DNA of 64,000 nucleotides, from NCBI GenBank assembly GCA_030386875.1, contig CM059558.1:10239501-10303500 (forward strand). The letters are read 5' to 3'. Source of the DNA: Morinoia aosen (lineage: Eukaryota > Arthropoda > Malacostraca > Amphipoda > Talitridae). Shown piece by piece: positions 56,993-64,000 of this stretch. The translations under genes were made by a program, and so were the position numbers. Each line of letters opens with the position of its first letter. Within the stretch, counting starts at the first letter, position 1. The notes under the pieces were generated by a model, which saw only the letters and a program-made list of their open reading frames with translations, made no database searches and was not told where the DNA came from.

Positions 56993-57208
56993 ATGCCTAA
57001 ACGAAGTGCAAAGAGTGGAGGTAATAACAACAAACTAATCGCCCATCTTAATGACAGATCGGAAAATGGTATTTCAGCTTAGAGGAGCAGTGCCGAGGAC
57101 GTAGATGACGAAAATGACTTCTTCAACGTCGTAATGAAATCGGATGAGATGGAAAAAACGAAGAGAAGTTCGTTGAAACAAGTCGATGATTGGCTGAAAC
57201 ATTTTTGA
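56993..57208 (+). pseudogene. Short coding remnant in the left foldback arm
   Basis: From ATG at 56993 a frame of 71 codons with one TAG (57080) gives a basic start (MPKRSAKSGGNNNKLIAHLN), an acidic middle (EDVDDENDFF) and a Lys-rich end. In the mirror copy (59586-59371, minus) the same frame has one more stop. It looks like a decayed exon rather than chance, because codon-like composition is shared, but it is not recognised. The antisense frame is longer but reads only as a shadow. Confidence 0.35.
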
Positions 57209-57646
57209 GAGGCAACGTTGATCGTCATTACAGTGCATAGACATTGTCACATCGAGATCACGAACCAGTATTAAAATCATAGGAGTGGAATAACAAAAAG
57301 CAGAGGAATATCATATATTACAGGAGCATATGCATGGTTTTTCTTTATGCGTCATATAGGCAATACAAATGTTCTGCACTTTTCTGTTTTCTAATTTATT
57401 TGCTATATAAACTGAACTCCTATCAAAATATAGCTACTAGCTAAGTACCTTCTCATTATTATTAGTAAAAAATGAAATTCATTTTATATTAGGGTGTCAC
57501 AAGAAAGCGAAGTGAATCGGACACACTCCAGCACTTGTTGCCCTTGTTTCCTGTCATAAGAAATTTAACCAGGGAAATTTTCAGCTTCATATCTCGTCTT
57601 TTACTGGTCGCGCATTTCATTCAGTTTTGTGCTGGGCGTCAGGTTG

Positions 57647-57771
57647 TGCAGCGGTCACTGGTATAGCGTGCAGCGGTGACTGGTATAGCGTGCAGCGGTG
57701 ACTGGTATAGCGTGCAGCGGTCACTGGAATAGCGTGCAGAGGTCACTGGTATTGCGTGCAGCGGTCAATGT
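57647..57771. repeat. 22-bp minisatellite, left arm (~5.5 copies)
   Basis: Unit CAGCGGTCACTGGTATAGCGTG with few variants. The mirrored array has about twice as many copies. Confidence 0.95.
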
Positions 57772-58140
57772 TGTAAGGGCATTAGGTAGGTGAGCTCTAT
57801 TTTACAATAACAAATATTTTCATTGTTTCATGAACTTCTTCCTTAGCTTAACGTTTCTATGCACCTTGTGCAATGTGCATAGATTCCGCTTTCCTTCAAC
57901 TACATACTAAATGATGCCTTCATCCTTACTCTTTTTGAACATCTTTGTTGTGGTAAAGGGAGGCTAAAACTTTCTTATATAATAATAGTAATGCTTCCAT
58001 AGGATAAACCGAGCTCGCGTCTCGTAGATACCTATGAATCAGACTTCTATGACGATTTTCAAATTTTCGTCCGCTTGATTGCTTTTTGCTTTTTTACCGG
58101 ACTTATTGCGGAAATTTAGCTTTCACTCATCTTATGGTGC

Positions 58141-58274
58141 CTTATGGGGTGAGTAGAGGTGTGAGTGGTGCCTTTCTGTAGAGGGGTGAGTGGTGCCTCG
58201 CTGTAGATGGGTGAGTGGTGCCACGCTGAAGAGGGGTGAGTGGTGCCCCGCTGTAGAGGTGTGAGTGGCGACAT
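58141..58274. repeat. Central spacer of the palindrome with ~25-bp repeats
   Basis: Repeats of GTAGAGGGGTGAGTGGTGCC fill the 100-bp spacer and the innermost arm. The left arm ends at 58174 and the right begins at 58275. Confidence 0.9.
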
Positions 58275-58680
58275 AAGGCACCACTCACACCTCTACTCAC
58301 CCCATAAGGCACCATAAGATTTGTAAAAGCTAAATTTCCGCAATAAGTCAGGTAAAAAAGCAAAAAGCAAACAAGCTGACGAAAATTTGAAAATCGTCAT
58401 AGAAGTCTGATTCACAAGTACCTACGAGACGTGAGCTCGGTTTATCCTATGGAAGCATTACTATTATTATATAAGCAAGTTTTAGCCTCCCTTCACCACA
58501 ACAAAGATGTTCAAAAAGAGGAAGGATGAAGGCATCATTTAGTATGTAGTTGAAGGAACGCGGAATCTATGCACATTGCACAAAGTGCATAGAAACATTA
58601 AGCTAAGGAAGAAGTTCATGAAATAATAAAAATATTTGTTATTGTAAAATAGAGCTCACCTACCTAATGCCCTTACAACA

Positions 58681-58935
58681 TTGACCGCTGCACGCTATAC
58701 CTTTGACCTCTGCACGCTATTCCAGTGACCGCTGCACGCTATACCAGTGACCGCTGCACGCTGTACCAGTGACCTCTGCACGCTATACCAGTGACCGCTG
58801 CACGCTATACCAGTGACCGCTGCACGCTATACCAGTGACCGCTGCACGCTATACCAGTGACCGCTGCACACTATACCAGTGACCGCTGCACGCTATACCA
58901 GTGACCGCTGCACGCTATACCAGTGACCGCTGCAC
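58681..58935. repeat. 22-bp minisatellite, right arm (~11.6 copies)
   Basis: Reverse complement of the left array (TGACCGCTGCACGCTATACC), expanded to almost 12 units. It accounts for most of the length difference between arms. Confidence 0.95.
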
Positions 58936-59924
58936 AACCTGACGCCCAGCGCAAAACTGAATGAAATGCGCGACCAGTAAAAGACGAGATATGAAGCTGA
59001 AAATTTCCCTGGTTAAATTTCTTACGACAGGAAACAAGGGCAACAAGTGCTGGAGTGTGCCCGATTCACTTCGCTTTCTTGTGACACCCTAAAATAAAAT
59101 GAATTTCATTTTTTACTAAAAATAATGAGAAGGTACTTAGCTAGTAGCTATATTTTGATAGGAGTTCCGTATATATAGCAAATAAATTAGAAAACAAAAA
59201 AGTGCAGAACATTTGTATTGCCTATATGACGCATAAAGAAAAACCATGCATATGCTCCTGTAATATATGATATTCCTCTGCTTTTTTTTATTCCACTCCT
59301 ATGATTTTAATACTGGTTCGTGATCTCGATGTGACAATGTCTATGCACTCTAATGACGATCAACGTTGCCTCTCAAAAATGTTTCAGCCAATCATCGACT
59401 TGTTTCAACGAACTTCTCTTCGTTTTTTCCATCTCATCCGATTTCATTACGACGTTGAAGAAGTCATCTTCGTCATCTACGTCCTCGGCACTGCTCCTCT
59501 AAGCTGAAATACCATTTTCCGATCAGTCATTAAGATGGGCGATTAGTTTGTTGTTATTACCTCCACTCTTTGCACTTCGTTTAGCCATTTTAGCTTAAAA
59601 TGTTGATGCAGAGAGGACGCCAAGATAAAATCGTCGATTTGAAGTACATTGGCAAATCGCATCATCTAGCTATGTAAATTTGCCGTATAACACATAATTC
59701 TACACTGACAACTCACATCATTCCTAATAACATATGTTATATAATGAGTTACATTAAAATATACTTATATACTGTAAGCAAAGTGTATGTGTTTCACTGT
59801 ATCGCCTAATGCTAATAATAAACAGTTGCCAGATGGGTTGTATCCTGTACGTTTTAGTTTCAAACGAGAATGAAACGCGTATTGAACTTTATTGAAGTTA
59901 TTTTGCAAATTTAATTGACATCGT

Positions 59925-60100
59925 GATGTTGCGGTTGCGAGTTGTGGCCTGACACGTCGAAAATTGTTGCGATCGCAACAGGTGCGCAACTTTCCAAAAA
60001 TTATTGCGGCGCAACCGGTTGCAACCGCAACAGAAAAAGTTGCGATCGCAATTGCGCCCGCAACTGGTTGCGGCGCAGCTGCCCAAAACTGCGGATAGTT
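59925..60100. repeat. TTGCG/CGCAA palindrome cluster (right arm)
   Basis: Mirror of 56488-56660 with a few base changes; the palindromes TTGCGATCGCAA are kept. Confidence 0.9.
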
Positions 60101-60238
60101 GAGAACACTCTCGTTGGGGCGCGCTTGTATTGGCGTATTTTGTATTGGCATATTGGCATAAATTTTCCAACTAAGAACTTGATACTAACTTTCTATTTCT
60201 GCAGTAACGCTTTGAGGAAACCTAATAATGCTTATAAT

Positions 60239-61891
60239 TAAAGCTGTGCCAATATACACATGCATATATGGACGCGTGTGTGAAATTGTCAGCGCTTAAA
60301 ATATGCGGCTCCAGGTTAGATATATGCGATTGCGGAGTGTGGTATGCACAGTACTCGCAATTATTTGCAAGCAATATGCGACTGCTGAATGAAGGACTTC
60401 AGTTAGTTGGATATTGTGCGATATATCAAATATTGAACCGTAAAGTAATGATTCTTTCCGATAGTCTTCAATATTTAAAATATCATGCATTTGCTGCTAA
60501 TGAAGAAAACATGAAAATACTCACTGGATGCCATGCAAAAATCGCCGTGCAGCGATGGGATTCGAACTCGTGACACCTTGACAGAAAGGAACTTATATTA
60601 AAGTCAAAGCGAGCTACCAGCTTTCTGTGATTTTATCGTAGATGAAAACGGTTAATTTTAGTTTACTTTATGCTGAACCAAAAGGATTATCTTCGTTATT
60701 GATAAAGATGAAGTCTCAGCCGATATTGGACAAAAACAGTGTCGACTCTTATAATGTTTCACGATAAACGAGCAGTTTTCCCGCAATAAGTATTGTACAG
60801 ATTTCCGTCCCCAGAGTCATATTCTGGGAATTTATTCATGAAAGTATCATTCCTTACACTTTGGGGTACTTTGGGCATGGTGTAATTACTGAATAATGAA
60901 AATCATTAGAATGGTATAAGAAATTTGTTCACTTCTTCAATCATCTACATAATATCAAATATATCGCTACATTTCGATTCGAAAATTAATAAAAAAATTA
61001 GAAAATAATTATCATAATTTTCCTCTAGGTAATCCTTCTCATTTCGGAGATCCCAGAATACCAAACATTCGCATTAGGTTTTGAATAACCAAGTATTGCA
61101 GGAATATTCAAATCAGTATATAATCTCTAAATGTCAATTGCAGCTCTAAGTCCAGAAAGCGAAATCACTATAATGATGCAAACTTTGGGAATTCGTTGGA
61201 TTTTTGGAATTAGAGGGATTACTTTGTTGAGCTTTTTCTCATTTTTTAATGAACAGGCAGAGCACAACAGAGGTATTTATTATTACTTCACTGAATGCAT
61301 ATGTTTCGGAAATTGATACAAATTTCACAGTTGTATTTTCACTTGAACACTTTTGTAAGTATAGGTAGGCCAATGTGTAGAAGAGAAAAACAAAACTATC
61401 ACTAGATGTACAAAAACTATCACACTATGCAATCCTGAAATACTTCAAACTTCATTAAATTCAGTTCGGACACCTCTATTGTATTTTATTGATGAACCAT
61501 ATTTAACAACTGAAGAACAGGTCAAAAAGGTAACCTGGGGATCAGGTACTGACCACAGTGCACCGGTTAAAACTTGTGATGTTGCTTGCAACTGAGAGTA
61601 TGTATGCGAGAGGTGCCATCAATCTACAAAATTTCTGGATTAAGGAACAAATGTGCAGTTTTAGATTAAAAACAGGACAATCAAATTGCACCACTCGCAT
61701 GACACCATATGTGATATGATATTGTGCATATGCAAAAAGCACTTTGCATATTACATCTGTTATAGTGTATATGCGTAATTGCATATGTGATTTTGCATAT
61801 GCGCAAGAAAATTTTTTGCATTGCATAAAACGTTCTGCATATCTCATCTCTCTGAGTGCATGTATGCAAGTTATGCATTGGCACAGCTCTA
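60239..61891. mobile_element. hAT-type non-autonomous element, right-arm copy
   Basis: Same 1653-bp length as the left-arm copy and flanked by a perfect 8-bp duplication, CTTATAAT (60231-60238, 61892-61899). This is the complement of the ATTATxAG flanks in the left arm, so both copies descend from one insertion. Confidence 0.93.
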
Positions 61892-62627
61892 CTTATAATA
61901 TTGCCTCACAAAAGTCTACATCAGTAAGAAAAACATGAAAGTGATCGCTGAGAAAAAAATTCTTCACCTCCGGGATTCGAAGACCCACGATGTGAGTTGA
62001 GAGCTAGAACGACAAGGCAAAACGACCAGCGAACGACCAGCATTCGAACAGCACATCATAAGTTAGGTGAGGGCGGCATTTGCGAGCGCGGATTATCGGG
62101 CTAGGAGAAGGTGGAGAAACCTTGCTCTCTGTCATCCCCCAGGGAGCTTATGACAGTTTTATTATACACTCAGAGCTGGAGAATAAATCGATCTTTATAA
62201 TGAGACCAATTTCAAGCTTTTATGTGCAATTGTTCAGGAATTATAAGCGTATCAAAATGAGCCTTATAGAGAAAATCAGCCGACCATTGACGGGCCACGA
62301 AAGCCCTGCTTCCTGCCCCCGCTAGGGGCGTAAAAATTTTTTCAATTACATAAATATGTTGTACATGTCACGCGCATCAATTTGGTACTAAATTTAAGAT
62401 TGTACGTCTTATAGTTTAGAAATTACCTTTTTTGTCAGGGTAATTCGCGATGGATCTTAGATGGGTTCTCAAAAATAGCTAGCCGGTAGCAAACACGAAC
62501 ATTTTAGTTATTCCTAACCAGCAGTTCCGCTCAAAAACAAAGTTGAGCTGTAGTACAGAACAAAATTTCTTAAGAATAAATAAACGCAGACACGGTAGGT
62601 AACAAGGGTAATACAATTAGGCGCAGA

Positions 62628-63050
62628 TTATTGATGGCAGATCCTGCTGAGCATATCTGCACCAACATTTTCAGAACCCCTAATGTAGGCTACTCTGTAG
62701 CAATAACTCTGCAACGCGAGAGCCCATCTCATCAGACGACCATTGGCTTCATCGTCTGCAGGTAAGAGGTTGGTGGTCAGTTTCTAGAGCGAATTCTTTT
62801 CCATAAAGATAGGTATGGAACTTTGCAAAGACCCAGACTACTGCCAAGCACTCCTTTTCAATAGCCGCGTAGTTTTGTTCGCTCCCGGTGAGTTTACGAC
62901 TAGCGTAGGCCACTGGAAACGGGACGTCGTCATGGTACTGCAGTAAGACTGCTCCGACTGCTACTCCTGAAGCATCAGTTCGGACGACGAAGATTTTACT
63001 CGAGTCAGGTAGCCTCAGCACTGGAATCTTCATGAGAAATTCCTTCAAAG
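62628..63050 (-). pseudogene. pol: Gypsy-3 RNase H
   Basis: Continues after the MITE with EFLMKIPVLRLPDSSKIFVV, then the RNase H core VRTDASGVAVGAVLLQ, YAAIEKECLAVVW and ETDHQPLT. After a small frame disturbance near 62750 it ends with MRWALALQSYCYRVAY and NVGADMLSR, just before a stop at about 62628. Catalytic Asp and Glu residues are present. Confidence 0.9.
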
Positions 63051-63633
63051 CGTGGAGGGAGTATATATGGAGGGAGCATAGCCGTCTGTGAAGAGAACCA
63101 GTTTTTGAGATTTCTCCTGTGTCGGTGGTAACCAATAGCCGTCTCGCGAGTGTGACGTCAGCACGGAAGCCAGTTACCTACCAACTACGCTAGAGTGCGC
63201 ACGCGCTCGCTGAATGCTCTTCCAGCTGTTTAGTTAATCATTCAGTCGTTATTGATTAATTTGAGATTCTAAGACTCCGAAAGATGATAAATTGTGTTTC
63301 CTCACTTGAAGACACTTAATAATATCAAAATTACTAGCAAAGATACATTAAGAGTTGAAAACTATAAAGATTACAGGCCCTTGATTATAACAAATTAGAG
63401 CGACTTGCACGCGCACCTCACCCTTTGACTTGTGGTGAGGTACTAATCTTGCTTTGGAAAATGAGAGCCATTGAGAGGAAGGGTTGTAGGGAAGGTGGGT
63501 GGAGCAACTTCAGCCAAGCGTCTGTGGTTGGCTCAGAATCGGGCATGGAGCGTGCCCGAGTGTTTCAACTTTTGCAGCCAAATTGAGCCCGATCGGAGTG
63601 CGCTATGCTCCCTCCATATATCCTAGCTCCATG
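63051..63633. mobile_element. 8-bp-TSD MITE, copy B, in Gypsy-3 pol
   Basis: A 583-bp element, inverted relative to copy A at 18409-18987, with the same 32-bp TIR ending in GGAGGGAGCATAGC. A perfect duplication CTTCAAAG lies at 63043-63050 and 63634-63641. Removing it and one duplication rejoins FISLK to EFLMK in frame. An 8-bp duplication and CATGGAG start fit a hAT-type mobiliser. Confidence 0.95.
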
Positions 63634-63641
63634 CTTCAAAG

Positions 63642-63987
63642 AGATGAAGGCTGCACTTGCCTGTGGCAACCACTGTAATTTCTCAGGCGAAGATTTTCGC
63701 AGCATGTCGCTGAGGGCGGCAGATTTTTCTGCTAGATTCGAAATGAAGCGTCGATAAAATGACACTGTTCCCAGGAAAGATCTAAGTTCTTTCTTAGTCT
63801 TAGGTTGCGGCATGGCGACGGTTGCTTCAATTCTGTCAACCGTAGGTTTGATCCGGTCATCACCCAGCTCCAAGCCCAAATAAGAAATTCTGTTAAAGCC
63901 AATGAAGCATTTGCTCGGGCCGGCAGTGAGGCCATGCTTCCGTAGTCGCGAGAACACTTCTCTCAAGCCAGAGAGATGTTCCTGCAA
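63642..63987 (-). pseudogene. pol: Gypsy-3 RT C-terminal region
   Basis: Minus frame with the RT thumb motifs: LREVFSRLRKHGLTAGPSKC, ISYLGLELGDDRIKP, and KKELRSFLGTVSFYRRFISN. It ends at ASAAFISLK, where the MITE lies. The catalytic core is outside the window. The frame reads on without change across the MITE. Confidence 0.9.
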
Positions 63988-64000
63988 ATTTGAAGAGAAC

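Larger units (their letters stand above)
54093..62487. mobile_element. Foldback element 2, an 8.4-kb near-perfect palindrome
   Basis: The ends ACCGGCTAGC and GCTAGCCGGT are exact complements. The site AGCAAACAC is duplicated (54084-54092, 62488-62496), a 9-bp duplication as in Mutator-like and Foldback elements. The arms are 54093-58174 and 58275-62487, with a ~100-bp spacer of short repeats. Arms agree along their whole length at roughly 95% by eye and differ in point changes and in minisatellite copy number (5.5 against 11.6). Each arm carries the same nested hAT-type element, two tRNA-like modules and a palindrome-rich block. No transposase is encoded. Confidence 0.94.
62497..63987 (-). 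mobile_element. Ty3/Gypsy LTR retrotransposon 3, open at the right window edge
   Basis: Minus-strand RT C-terminus and RNase H, read from beyond the window. RNase H ends near 62628. If foldback 2 is set aside, the polypurine tract at 53961 follows after only about 275 bases, so integrase is missing from this copy. An 8-bp-TSD MITE (63051-63633) interrupts the RT-RNase H junction. Confidence 0.85.

Noticed and set aside
57074-59507. 68-residue protein readable at 57074-57280 (minus) and 59301-59507 (plus)
   Set aside because: It is antisense to a more coding-like basic/acidic frame starting at 56993; kept only as a shadow.
54093-62487. Foldback 2 as an assembly or library hairpin artefact
   Set aside because: Arms differ at many bases and in minisatellite copy number, and the outer 9-bp duplication is intact. 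A mirror read artefact would give identical arms and no target duplication.

Overview
The window is a repeat-dense piece of an animal nuclear genome, most likely an arthropod. The grounds are AT-rich DNA, long intergenic stretches, TTAGG-like repeats, and the mix of Ty3/Gypsy, CR1/L2-type LINE, Penelope-like, mariner, Tigger, hAT and Harbinger-type sequence. I see no convincing single-copy host gene. Almost everything that can be named is a transposable element or a remnant of one, and much of it is nested. The species cannot be told from the sequence.

Layout. 1-6036: a broken Ty3/Gypsy element on the minus strand (gag, protease, RT-RNase H, integrase), open at the window edge. 7.6-9.6 kb: a cluster of ATTGG boxes, then degenerate G-rich repeats. 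11.1-16.28 kb: a decayed LINE on the plus strand with an OTU-protease-like segment upstream of its endonuclease. It is split by a 1.1-kb inverted-repeat insertion and cut off inside its RT. 16.28-23.43 kb: a second Gypsy element on the minus strand, joined to the LINE at a breakpoint. It keeps its LTR and primer site but carries at least four nested DNA elements. 24.82-25.37 kb: a second copy of a Harbinger-type MITE. 28.57-30.06 kb: a mariner with an intact transposase and nearly identical 166-bp TIRs, the best candidate for a recently active gene. 31.86-32.95 kb: a deleted Tigger. 33.6-39.05 kb: a nearly complete LINE whose ORF1 and ORF2 are separated by a tandem-repeat spacer.

39.37-51.17 kb is a large foldback element with arms made of ~180-bp units. 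It was opened by a 6.5-kb TA-flanked insertion that contains a Penelope-like element with an inverted copy of its own 3' end. 54.09-62.49 kb is a second foldback, an almost perfect 8.4-kb palindrome with a 9-bp target duplication. It sits in the 3' end of a third Gypsy element, whose RT-RNase H lies at 62.6-64.0 kb and whose polypurine tract lies at 53.95 kb. The two foldbacks share terminal bases (ACCGGC..GCC) and the subterminal unit, so they look like one Foldback/Mutator-like family that has taken in other elements.

Several insertions can be proved inside the window, because removing the insert plus one target-site copy restores an interrupted reading frame or a neighbouring repeat. Sites read this way are 18250-19373 (TAA), 63051-63633 (CTTCAAAG), 47668-48198 (CCCCCGGCC) and 39993-46510 (TA).
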